DNA from: Metamycoplasma phocicerebrale
GTDB lineage: Bacteria; Bacillota_I; Bacilli_A; Mycoplasmatales; Metamycoplasmataceae
DNA length: 64,000 nt
Assembly: GCF_003383595.3 (NCBI RefSeq)
Contig: NZ_CP033058.2
Location: 620,001-684,000, forward strand
Reading direction: 5' to 3'
The notes under the pieces are model-generated. The model was not told where the DNA came from. It worked only from the letters and a program-made list of their open reading frames with translations, and searched no databases. The first letter of the stretch is position 1; each line of letters starts with the position of its first letter. Below, in pieces: positions 54,182 through 64,000 of this stretch. The translations under genes and the position numbers were made by a program.

Positions 54182-54772
54182 TGAAAAAATTTTTTCTACT
54201 TAGTTCATTAATAATCCCTACTATACCTATATCTATTGTGTCTGCTTCTTGTGGCCTATTACCAGAATATGACAAAAAAGAATTACATGAAAATATTGAA
54301 AAAATTAAAGGCTTAAAAATAGTTTCAATTTCAGGTGGATTATCAAAAGAACCCGCTTATAAAAAAGATGATATCATTTTTAGTTTAGAAGATAAGAGTG
54401 TTGATCCTAATTATCAATCTATAACTATAAAGGATTTTAAAGGGTGAAAAAGGAAAAGATAAAGTAATTTACTTCTTAATTCCTTATAAGGATAAATTAA
54501 AGTATAAAAATAAAGAATTAAAAATATGTTACCTTTTAGACAATAACAAACCTTATGAATATACAAAAAATAATTCTTTTCATTTGAAATGAGGCTTAGG
54601 ATATGAGTATTATAAAGAAGAAAATAATTCTGAATACTATTTTGAAGGTGAAGAAAGTAAAAAAATTCCTATTACAATTGAAATTTACAAATTAGAAAAT
54701 TATATAGGTTATACAATAGAATTAAAAATAAATAATACCTATCAAACTATAGATATTACAGAAATTAAATAA
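54181..54772 (+). pseudogene. lipoprotein gene split by a frameshift
   Basis: ATG 54181 opens a lipoprotein with signal MKKFFLLSSLIIPTIPIS and lipobox VSASC (residue about 23). After about 88 residues the frame hits TGA-coded Trp and stops at 54462. Reading one base fewer at GGG (54442-54444) gives a continuous C-terminal part (EKGKDKVIYFLIPYKD ... NTYQTIDITEIK) ending TAA 54770-54772. The intact protein would be about 196 residues. No domain is recognised. Sequencing error or true mutation cannot be told apart. Confidence 0.7.
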
Positions 54773-54810
54773 TAATTTTTATTTATGTATAAATAAAAGA
54801 AATAAAAAAA

Positions 54811-54903
54811 TGGCGGGTAAGAGAGGATTTGAACCTCCGCGGGTGCTTTAACACCCCTACAGTCTTAGCAGGACCGCCTCTTCGACCACTTGAGTACTTA
54901 CCC
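54811..54903 (-). tRNA. tRNA-Ser (anticodon GCU)
   Basis: In minus orientation: acceptor GGGTAAG ... CTTACCC, discriminator G and encoded CCA. The anticodon loop CTGCTAA gives GCU, and a long variable arm (GGGGTGTTAAAGCACCC) identifies a serine tRNA. The T arm is GGAGGTTCAAATCCTC. It reads AGC/AGU. Confidence 0.95.
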
Positions 54904-54967
54904 GTACACATTAGCAAGTATTATTATATACTAAAAACATACTTAAAAAATTAAAAAATAAAATAGT

Positions 54968-55002
54968 AAAAAAAAGAAACTGTATAAATTGTTTCTTTTT
55001 TT
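54968..55002. terminator. terminator hairpin between tRNA-Ser and the nuclease gene
   Basis: AAAAAAAGAAAC pairs with GTTTCTTTTTTT. In minus orientation it follows the nuclease lipoprotein gene. Confidence 0.8.
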
Positions 55003-55015
55003 GTTTATAAATCTT

Positions 55016-56365
55016 TTAATTCTTTTTAGGGTATATTTGTTTTATATCATCGCCCCAAATTCCCTTATTATTATTTCTAGCTTCTTTTTCTGAATCTTTA
55101 ATTCAATGATAGTAATTTTCATTTATTGTATAATATTTGCTATTTTTGTCTAAACTAATATAGCTAACTTTTGCAAAACCATTAAAAATTAGTTGTTCAT
55201 TCAAACAAAAAACTTCATCTTTTTGATTTACTACAACAATTATTCCAACAATTCTTCCATAATGGTCATAATACTCTTTATTTGTTTCCTTGTTATAATC
55301 GCTTATTGTTTTTTGAGGTATAACCCAAATTTCTTTAGCTTCATCTAAATTTTTTGAAGTAAAGTTTTTAGCCATAGTGCCATACTTCAATTGTAGCCCA
55401 TCAGTTGGTACGAATTGTCCATTAACTTTTTTTCAGGTTTCAGGGGTGTCAACTCCTGAATATCTAAATTTTCCATATTCATTATTGTTTTTATTTTTAA
55501 AGACAGTTGTGTCTCCATCTTTTTTTTCTAAAGTTATAACTCTAGTGGCATGCATTACTTTAAATTCATTCGAAAACTTATAAATATATTTATTTAAAAT
55601 TAATTGATTATTTTTTTTATCTATTCAAGAAATTTTATTTGGTTCTTGTTGTTCATCTTCTTCTGGGTTAGGTTTATCATCATCCGGTTTAGGCTTATCA
55701 TCATCTGGACTTATTGGCTCTATATTTAAAATTTTATCTAAATCTGAATTGCTAATTTTGTTATCAATAAATTTATAATTTGGATGATTATTTTTATATT
55801 CATCTTTTTGAGTTGGACTTAAATTTTCATATTCTTGAGAAATTAAATTTCTTAATTTTTTAGCTAAAATAATAGCTTTTTTAATTATTTCATTAAAAGA
55901 TTCTTCGTCATGAATTTTTTTATTAGTTATTGATGTTCTTAAATAAAAATATTCTATTAAATATTCCGCTAAAACTTTGTTATCTATAAAATTATCTTTA
56001 TTTATTAAAGTTTCTGTTATTTCATTAATTATTTGTATTTTTTCATTTATTTTTGAATCAGTAGAAGACAAAGAAATTTCGTTAATGCTTTTGCTTTCCA
56101 CCATTTTTAGCAGTTTTAAAACGATTTCTAAATGTTTGTTTCCTTGTTCGTTATAAAAATTACTAATTGGCTTGCTTTTAATAGAATTTGCTTCTTCAAT
56201 AATTTTTGATTCCATTAAAATAGAATATGATTTTATTTCTAAATTTTTAATATCGTTATATTTTTTTAATGAATCTATAGAGTAAGTATTAGCACATTGA
56301 ACTAAACCAACTGAACTAATTGTCAATAGAGGTATTAAACTAAAAATAAGTATTTTCTTTTTCAT
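55016..56365 (-). CDS. thermonuclease (SNase) family lipoprotein
   Basis: A 449-residue lipoprotein. The lipobox ends VQC (residue about 24). Residues 25-230 are helical and of unknown function; an acidic Pro/Asp linker (SPDDDKPKPDDDKP) follows; residues 260-440 are a staphylococcal-nuclease-like domain. Active-site residues are kept: KFRYSGVDTPE (Arg, Asp, Glu) and YDHYGRIVG (Arg). It probably degrades host DNA at the cell surface and feeds nucleotide uptake, since mycoplasmas cannot make bases. SD AAAGGAT precedes ATG 56363-56365. Confidence 0.9.
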
Positions 56366-56377
56366 GTTTTTATCCTT

Positions 56378-57223
56378 TTAGTATTCTTTTAATATTTCTA
56401 CTGTTTTGTCAAAAATTCTTTGATTTGATAACTTGTATAATTTTCGAGGATTGTAATTTTTATTTTCCATAATATTATTATTTTGTATATATTCTTCTAG
56501 TGCTTTAGCATTAGCAATTTGCAAATCTGTATTAATATTTATTTTTGCTATTCCTAATTCAATGCAACGTTTAATATCTTTTTTTGAAATTCCTGAACCG
56601 CCATGCAATACCAAAGGAATTTGTAGCTTTTCATTTATTTCTTTTAATAATTTAAAATTAATGCCAGTTCAGTTCTTAGGATACTCGCCATGAACATTGC
56701 CTATTCCTATAGCTAACATATCAACGCCAATTTCTTTAAATTTTAAAGCTTCGTTTATTTTTGAATATACTATTCCACTAATAATATTATCTTCAGATCC
56801 ACCTATTCTTCCAGTTTCAAATTCTACAGATACATTTTTAGTTTTTGCTATATCTATTATTTTTTTAGATAATTCCAAGTTTTTTTCAAATGGGAGCTTG
56901 CTACCATCAAACATTACGGAACTAAAATTAGATTCAATAGCCATTAAACAGTCTTCATAATTTCCATGATCAAGATGCAAACAAACAGGAACACTAATTT
57001 TTAATTCTTCTATTAATGAGACAACAATATTATAAGCTACCTTATAACCACCAAAATAATCAGCTGCTGAAGGACTTAGACCTAAAATTATAGGTTTTTT
57101 AGTAAATTGTGCTGCTAATAAAACTTGTTTAGTTCATTCTAAATTGTTAATATTAATATGGAAAACAACTTTTTTGTTTATATAAGCTTTTTTTAAAATT
57201 TCTTTTGCATTAACTAATGACAT
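56378..57223 (-). CDS. fba: class II fructose-bisphosphate aldolase
   Basis: A zinc-dependent aldolase of 281 residues. Zinc and catalytic motifs: CLHLDHG (His, Asp; residue about 85), VEFETGRIGGSED, IGNVHGEYP (His) and VLHGGSGI (His). C-terminal NINTDLQIA and the final KYL/VEILKEY helix are typical. Its presence with ldh and pgi implies a partial lower glycolysis. One TGA Trp each in the N- and C-terminal halves. It follows rpoE by 6 bases. Confidence 0.93.
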
Positions 57224-57229
57224 ATATTA

Positions 57230-57493
57230 TTAATTATGTTCTGGGCGAATTGTTGTTCATGTTCCATCAATATTATGGAAAAATCTTCCATCAATTGTTA
57301 ATAAACGGTACAATTCTCCCCGTTTTTTAGTTAACAATTGTTCATCGGTAATACTAAAATTAGTTTCCATTCTTCATCTATTAAACAAAACTTCTTTAAT
57401 TTTGTTAAATAATGTTGCAAAATCTAAAGATTCTTTTTCTTTTAAAACATCTTCTGCGATGTCTAATAATGTTTTATATTCTGTATCTTTCAT
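57230..57493 (-). CDS. rpoE: RNA polymerase delta subunit-like HARE-HTH protein
   Basis: An 87-residue protein. It matches only the N-terminal HARE-HTH part of RpoE: YKTLLDIAEDVLKEKESLDFATLFNKIKEVLFN ... LYRLLTIDGRFFHNIDGTWT. The long acidic C-terminal tail found in Bacillus delta is missing; the protein ends soon after the Trp-x-x-R segment. The start ATG 57491-57493 lacks a clear SD. It heads the rpoE-fba transcript. Confidence 0.85.
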
Positions 57494-57738
57494 ATTAACT
57501 CCAATACTTTTTAAATTTTGGTTATTTTAAACTTACCAAATTCTTTAATAATAAAAAATTATATTATGTTAAACCACTTTTTTATATAAAAAAAAGAATT
57601 ATTTAATAAATGATTTAAAAATTCCTTATTTTAAGAAGAAAAAATTAAAAATTTATACTTTTAAATAAATCGAAAAATATAAAATTTTAACCTTATTATT
57701 AAAAATGTCATTCAAAGAAGCAAAAAAGTAAAAAAATA

Positions 57739-57744
57739 GTATAA
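57739..57744 (+). promoter_or_regulatory. -10 box of arcA
   Basis: TATAAT, about 135 bases before arcA. A second TATAAT at about 57836 could be an additional promoter. The gap 57494-57738 holds no gene. Confidence 0.5.
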
Positions 57745-57765
57745 TATAATTGTATAAATTACATG

Positions 57766-57779
57766 TTAACTAAAGTTAA
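57766..57779. promoter_or_regulatory. palindromic operator candidate upstream of arcA
   Basis: TTAACT-AA-AGTTAA is a perfect 6-2-6 inverted repeat about 22 bases downstream of the -10 box, in the leader. It could be a repressor site or a small hairpin. Confidence 0.4.
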
Positions 57780-57844
57780 AATGATTACATTAAAGATTTT
57801 TAATATATAAACCTAACATAGCATATTTATACGCATTATAATAA

Positions 57845-59113
<1,269 letters not shown>

Positions 59114-59149
59114 TTATCTATAAAATTATTTAATTTTATATATTTAAAA

Positions 59150-59181
59150 ATCTTCAGCTATTTTTGCTGGGGATATTTTTA
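59150..59181 (+). terminator. arcA terminator
   Basis: ATCTTCAGC pairs with GCTGGGGAT (two G-U), followed by ATTTTTATTT. Confidence 0.85.
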
Positions 59182-59249
59182 TTTATAAAAATCTATAAAA
59201 AATATCGTTTATGGTAAAATATATAAGTACTTTAAAACAAGTATCGATA

Positions 59250-59387
59250 GATTATTCAATTCATATTAATTTATCAAGCACTATTATGAATTCAGATGCA
59301 AGTGCCTTACATATTTTAAGGTGTAAGCTGTTAGAAGTAATAGGAAGTTTAACAAATAAAAAATTAAATTAAAAAAAAGGAAATATT
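59250..59387 (+). promoter_or_regulatory. rpsB leader with two hairpins
   Basis: AATTCATA/TATGAATT (59258-59292) and CTTACA/TGTAAG (59306-59327) precede the SD AAAGGAAA of rpsB. Ribosomal protein S2 autoregulates through leader RNA in several bacteria; whether this leader does is inference. No T-run follows. Confidence 0.5.
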
Positions 59388-60260
59388 ATGTCTGAACAAA
59401 AACAAACAGAACAAAAAACTGTAGTTAATACAGAACCCGCAATAGTTTCTAGAGAAAAACTTTTAGAAGCTGGAGTTTATTTTGGCCATAGAGTAAGCCA
59501 TTGAAATCCAAAAATGAAACAATATATTTATGGAAAAAGATCAGGTATTCATATAATCGATATTGCTAAAACTCAAAAAACTTTGGAATATGCTTACAAA
59601 TTATTAAATAAAATGGCTCAAAAACCAATTTCATTTATTTGAGTAGGTACAAAAAAACAAGCTAAAGCTGCTATTGAATCTGCAGCAACAAGAACTAATT
59701 CGGTTTATGTATCTGAACGTTGATTGGGTGGTACATTAACTAATTCACAAACAATTTTTAGAAGTGTTAAAGAATTAGAAAGATTAGAAGAACTTCAAAA
59801 AAATGGTTATAAAGGATATACCAAAAAAGAAGGTCTTTTAAATGACAAAAAAATTGCAAAATTGCAAAAAAACCTTGGTGGTATTAGAAAATTAGCTGGT
59901 AAGTCACAAATGCCTCAAGTTATGATTGTTGCATCTCCAATAGAAGATGAAATTGCAATTAGAGAAGCAAAAAGAAGAGGTTTAAAAGTATTTGCAATTC
60001 AAGATTCAAATTCAAACCCAGACTTAGTTGATTTTGTTATTCCAGCAAATGATGACTCTGTAAAATCAATTACCTTAATTACTACTATTTTAGCTGATGC
60101 TATTGCTTCTGCTAGAGGTGAAAAACAATTATTTGCTTACAAACCAAATGAAGAAATTATTCTTCCAGAAGAACAAAAGCAAGAATCAACTCCAACTAGA
60201 AAATATGTAAGAAAACCTAGAGTTGAAGAATCTGTTGAAAATAAAGAACAAACAGAATAA
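59388..60260 (+). CDS. rpsB: 30S ribosomal protein S2
   Basis: S2 of 290 residues. [21 protein letters not shown] near residue 30, [29 protein letters not shown]-like segment and [11 protein letters not shown] are typical. An N-terminal extension of about 20 residues (Gln/Glu-rich) and a C-terminal Lys/Glu tail are longer than in E. coli. Several Trp are TGA. tsf follows after 34 bases, the usual rpsB-tsf order. Confidence 0.97.
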
Positions 60261-60294
60261 TACATAAATTATAAAAATAAGAGAGGTTATAACA

Positions 60295-61176
60295 ATGTCA
60301 GTAGATTTGAAAAAAATTAAAGAATTAAGAGAAAGAACAAATTCTGGTTTCTTAGATGTAAAAAATGCTTTAGAAGCAACTAATAATGATGTTGAAAAAG
60401 CAATTGAATGATTACAAGAAAAAGGAATTTTAAAAGCTGCTAAAAAAGCAGGCAGAATTGCTGCAGATGGTATTGTTAAAGCTACTATTCAAGATAATAT
60501 TGCAGTTATTTTTGAATTAAATTCGGAAACAGATTTTGTAGCAAAAAATGATCTTTTTATTAGCTTAGCAAATAAAATATCAAAAACATTAATTGAAAAC
60601 GATTTTAATTCAATCGAAGATGTTTTAGCTTTAAAAATTGATGGTATTTCAATCGAAGAACAAACAAATTTCTTAACAGCAAAAATTGGAGAAAAAATTT
60701 CTTTAAGAAGAGCTCAAAAATTTATTGCTAAAAATGATGAAGTTGTAGCAGGCTATACTCATGCTAATAATCGTGTTGCTACAATATTAATTGCTAAAGG
60801 ATCAAATGCTGAAGCACTTAAAAATGTTTCAATGCATGTTGCTGCATTGAACCCATCTTATATAAGTGAAAGCAATTTAAGTGTAGAAGAATTAAAAGAG
60901 ATTCATGACAAATTAGATGCAAGTCCAGCGCTAAAAAATAAACCAGAAAAAATTCAACAAACAATTAAAGCTGGTTTATTAAAAAAAGAATTCAATGAAA
61001 AAGGTATTTTATTATATCAACCATTTGTTATGGAAGATTCTAAAACAGTAGCTCAATATTTAGAAGAATCTAAATTATCATTAATTAATTCAATTAGATA
61101 TGAAGTTGGCGAAGGAATTGAAAAGAAAAGTGTTGATTTTGCTGCTGAAGTTGCAGAACAAATGAATGCAAAATAA
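60295..61176 (+). CDS. tsf: elongation factor Ts
   Basis: EF-Ts recharges EF-Tu by exchanging GDP. It has 293 residues. RERTNSGFLDVKNALEATNND near residue 10, KAGRIAADGIV near 49, NSETDFVAKN near 77 and HVAALNPSYI near 181 are family signatures. SD AGAGG precedes ATG 60295. A terminator follows. Confidence 0.97.
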
Positions 61177-61185
61177 TGATTATTT

Positions 61186-61215
61186 AAAAAAATAGGCGCG
61201 GTGCCTATTTTTTAA
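61186..61215. terminator. bidirectional terminator between tsf and the dUTPase gene
   Basis: AAAAATAGGC pairs with GCCTATTTTT, loop GCGGT. It overlaps the last codon of the minus-strand gene. Confidence 0.85.
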
Positions 61216-61697
61216 TATTTATCTTTAATTCTTTGATAATTTTTTTGATTTTTAAATAAATAAGACTCAATTATTTCATTTTCTTTTATATTCATTAAAG
61301 AACCGAGACCTAAATAAGCCTTAAAAGCTTCAAATACACTTTCTTTATTTTTATTTTCCAATAAATTACAAAATAATTTATAGGTTAATGCTAATTGTAA
61401 ATTAAAATTATCATACTTAATTTCAGGCTCAATTTCACTAGAAACATTTAAAGGGTAAGCAATACTTGTAATAAAATGAATTCCATCAGCAAATTCTTCT
61501 AACATTTTTTGCCGATCAATTTTTTTATCTTTTTTTCAATATTTAAAAGCTTTAACTTCATTAGCAAATTCTCCTAATTCAACTAACAAAGCTATAACTA
61601 TTTTAATATCAAATAATTCACGTTCTTTTTTATCTATATTATCACTAAAAGCTTTATCTAATCTTTTTTGGGCATCAAAAATTAATTGTAATTTCAT
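61212..61697 (-). CDS. dimeric dUTPase (all-alpha NTP pyrophosphatase)
   Basis: A 161-residue all-alpha protein. The metal-binding motifs E-x-x-E and E-x-x-D are seen in LVELGEFANEVKAFKYW and EEFADGIHFITS. This is the dUTPase_2 type found in many mollicutes and phages. It removes dUTP, preventing uracil incorporation. A TATAAT box lies about 10 bases before ATG 61695-61697 in minus orientation; no SD. Confidence 0.88.
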
Positions 61698-61807
61698 AAT
61701 ATTAGAATTATAATACTTAAACCTAAAATATTTAAATATAAAAACCTATTTTAAATAAACAAAGTTTTTTGAAAAATAATTTATAATTTTAGTACTATTT
61801 ATAATAT

Positions 61808-61892
61808 GCTCCAGTGGCGGAATGGTAGACGCAGTTGACTCAAAATCAACCGGTTAAGAGCTGTGCTGGTTCAAGTCCAGTCTGGAGCACCA
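61808..61892 (+). tRNA. tRNA-Leu (anticodon CAA)
   Basis: Acceptor GCTCCAG ... CTGGAGC, discriminator A and encoded CCA. The anticodon loop CTCAAAA gives CAA. The long variable arm (CGGTTAAGAGCTG) and D-loop GGTAGA fit tRNA-Leu. It reads UUG. Confidence 0.95.
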
Positions 61893-61907
61893 TATGATTT
61901 TTTCACT

Positions 61908-61945
61908 TTTCAAAGTTCCTTTTTAAAAATAAGGAGCTTTTTTAT
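61908..61945 (+). terminator. terminator after tRNA-Leu
   Basis: AAAGTTCCTT pairs with AAGGAGCTTT (one G-U), followed by T-run. Confidence 0.75.
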
Positions 61946-61980
61946 TTATAATTATGATATATATTTTTAAGGAAAATATA

Positions 61981-62808
61981 ATGGATAACAGAAAAGCAGA
62001 ATTAAAAAAAATAAAGAAACACGAAATTCATTCTAATTGATACTTGATATTAGCATTATGTGCAATATCAGCAGCTTGAGTATTGATTATATATTTAGTT
62101 GCTATTTTTCAAAATATTTATTCATCAGATAGTATTTTTAAAATAACAAATGATTTAGTTGTAAGCATAATATCAGGTCTAATTTCAGGAATAATAGTTA
62201 TACTATTAGCTTTTATATTTTTAGATTTAATTAAAAGATCTTATATTAAGGATTATTTTACTTATTATTGTTATTTGAATTCTTTAAAAAACAAATCTAA
62301 ATACACTTTTTTTAAAGATTCTAAAATACCTATGGAGTTTTATAAAAAAGATGCAACTAAATTAACTAAAAGTGCATTTATTTCTTTAGTAGCTAAAATT
62401 TTAGATTATAGTTTGAGCTCGCCTCAATATAAAAATTTAGTTAATGAAATAGATACTGATTTTGCTATTCATTCATTTTTAGAACCAAATTATGAAAATC
62501 AAAGAAAACATGCAATAATAAGAATTGTAATCTTAGATATTTTGATTCCTCTTGTAATTGATTTAATTTTAATAGGAATAGCAATTGGAATATCTTTTTC
62601 TAAAAGTGATAAGGATACTTTATCAGCTATTATAAGAATTATTATTGTATTTATATCTACTATTTTTTCACTAGGCTTGTCAATTACTATATATGAATTT
62701 TATATTTTAAATTCAGTTAAAAATTATTCTTCTTTTAATGATTTTTATTTATTGTCTTTTAATAATTTTGAGTTCAAATATTTAAATTCTTCTTTAGTAA
62801 AAAGGTAA
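61981..62808 (+). CDS. membrane protein, four predicted TM helices
   Basis: A 275-residue protein. Hydrophobic segments at about residues 20-44, 61-83, 187-210 and 215-240, with a charged internal domain (about 85-180). AAGGAAA SD before ATG 61981. TGA encodes Trp at 62038 and 62078. No family recognised. It sits alone between terminators. Confidence 0.75.
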
Positions 62809-62836
62809 TTTAAAAAGTTTAATATTTTGGTTTAAT

Positions 62837-62868
62837 GCTTATTAATATTATATTAATAAGCTTTTTTA
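62837..62868 (+). terminator. terminator of the membrane protein gene
   Basis: GCTTATTAATA pairs perfectly with TATTAATAAGC, followed by six T. Confidence 0.88.
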
Positions 62869-62956
62869 TTAATAAAAATTCTAATTTTTTAAAAAAATAC
62901 AATAAAATTATATTGTGAATTATACAAATCAAAACTCTATTTTCACAACTCCACAG

Positions 62957-62990
62957 CAACAATTAGTTCGCTAATTGTTGTTGTATTTTT
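62957..62990 (+). promoter_or_regulatory. UUCG-capped hairpin in the leader of the P68-like lipoprotein gene
   Basis: CAACAATTAG pairs perfectly with CTAATTGTTG around a TTCG tetraloop, followed by TTGTATTTTT. It lies 50 bases before the lipoprotein ATG and downstream of likely promoter elements, so it could act as an attenuator. It could also be a plain terminator of an upstream small RNA. Confidence 0.55.
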
Positions 62991-63029
62991 ATATTATTTA
63001 AATTAATTTTTTAGAAAGGAAAAATATTT

Positions 63030-64000
63030 ATGAAAAAAACAAACAAAATATTATTATCATTAACACCAGCAGCAGCTTTAGTGTTGCCACTAGCAGCTAT
63101 TTCATGTGGTGGAGGAAGATTTGACCAAAACTATGATGGAAAATTAAAAGTTGCTACTGGATTTTCTGAAAATAATAATCAAGGTATAGCAATGAAAAGT
63201 GTTATTGAAGCTTACAATAATTGACTAAAATCAGGAACAGCAGAAGAACAAAAACAACGTAAAGAAGAAGGATATTTACCTACAGAAGTAGAATTCTTAC
63301 CTAATGGATATAGCACTGGTCCTTTAACAACTCAATTAGCAGCAAAGGAAAAAAATAAATTTTGAAATATTTTTATTAATTATCCTACAGCAGCTTCAAT
63401 TCTTGCTACTAAAGAAATGAATTTAGCATTTCCAGCAGATGAATATGAACAATTAGGCATTTTTAAGACATTTAAAGATGTAAATGATGGTATTGGTGGA
63501 AACACTGAAAAGAAAGAAAAATGGGTTATTCCATTTTCACGTTCTTCAGAAATGTCATCAATTGATATGGTAGTTTTAGGTAAATTACTAAAAGAAATTA
63601 AAGCAATAGATGGTGTAAATGTAGATTCAAATTCTGAAAAACTTAAGACTATAAATAAATATATTGCTTTATATGAAAAAGAAAAAAGCGATGATAGTAA
63701 ATATGTCGATGAAGAATGAGACAAAGCCAAAGTAACAGGAACAGATTTAGATAATGTTAAAAAAGCAATTAAAGAAATGAATATAACATTAAGCGATGAC
63801 ATGTTTTATGAATATGATAATTTGATTAAGTTTTCAATAGCAGCCAAAAGATTATATGCTAAAGATAATGGAAAATATATTTTAGCATTTGACTCTTTAC
63901 CTTCAGCAATTAATGTTATGAATTATGCTGTAACAAAAGGTAATAAATCAAAACAATATATTAACCCTTCAAAGGAACATTTGAGAACAGGTGGTTTTGA
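63030..64000 (+). CDS. P68-like surface lipoprotein, 3' truncated by window edge
   Basis: A lipoprotein of at least 323 residues, continuing past the window. The signal peptide ends LAAISC (residue about 26), followed by GGG. KLKVATGFSENNNQG, FINYPTAASILAT and MSSIDMVVLGKLL suggest a binding-protein fold of the P68/sugar-binder type found in mycoplasmas. SD AAAGGAAA 9 bases upstream. TGA codes several Trp. Ligand unknown. Confidence 0.8.

Overview
The window is about 64 kb of a very AT-rich mollicute genome. TGA must be read as tryptophan throughout, because almost every conserved gene crosses in-frame TGA codons at expected Trp positions (for example the last codon of arcA). Complete ornithine carbamoyltransferase, carbamate kinase and arginine deiminase genes, many Mycoplasma-type lipoproteins and an IS30-family element point to an arginine-hydrolysing Mycoplasma (Metamycoplasma) of the hominis group. 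The arginine deiminase looks closer to the M. arginini protein than to the M. hominis protein, judged from memory of those sequences.

Layout. 1-4603: housekeeping operon (two hypotheticals, cmk, der, gpsA, hup). 4593-9203: minus-strand cluster of a helix-turn-helix/IrrE-like protein with a premature stop, a YqaJ-like nuclease, a DUF2779 nuclease and recU. 9440-10757: IS30 copy 1. 10818-23398: DNA repair and translation genes (rarA, pheST, an AlkD-like gene, recA, ymdB, nusB, tlyA, sufS, sufU, dinB, a nadD-yqeK fusion). 23405-24723: IS30 copy 2, same orientation. 24748-27627: thiamine-type ABC permease and P37-like lipoprotein behind a TPP riboswitch. 27725-30330: S1-domain protein, divergent glucose-6-phosphate isomerase, lactate dehydrogenase. 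31805-34822: the detached PhnC/P29-like ATPase, an ABC exporter, and a fossil of the ATPase 3' end. 34891-37790: Mg2+-type P-ATPase behind a structured leader that hides its ribosome binding site.

38033-44070 is an accessory island and the most interesting part. It holds an AlbA_2/Schlafen protein, a coiled-coil surface protein, a retron (ncRNA at 41242-41381 followed by a reverse transcriptase fused to a TOPRIM domain, the architecture of Retron-Eco2/Ec67), and the eroded C-terminus of a type I restriction subunit. The TOPRIM part is interrupted by a +1 frameshift at a run of six T. An anti-phage retron in a mycoplasma is unexpected.

44291-64000: repeat-containing variable lipoprotein, argF-arcC, rlmB, cysS, an SPFH protein, argS, a DJ-1/PfpI protein, small secreted and frameshifted lipoproteins, tRNA-Ser(GCU), a nuclease lipoprotein, fba, a minimal rpoE, arcA, rpsB-tsf, dUTPase, tRNA-Leu(CAA), a membrane protein and a P68-like lipoprotein running off the end. 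The arginine genes would produce ATP from arginine in three steps. They use CGT, AAC, TTC and TAC codons far more than their neighbours, as expected for very highly expressed genes.
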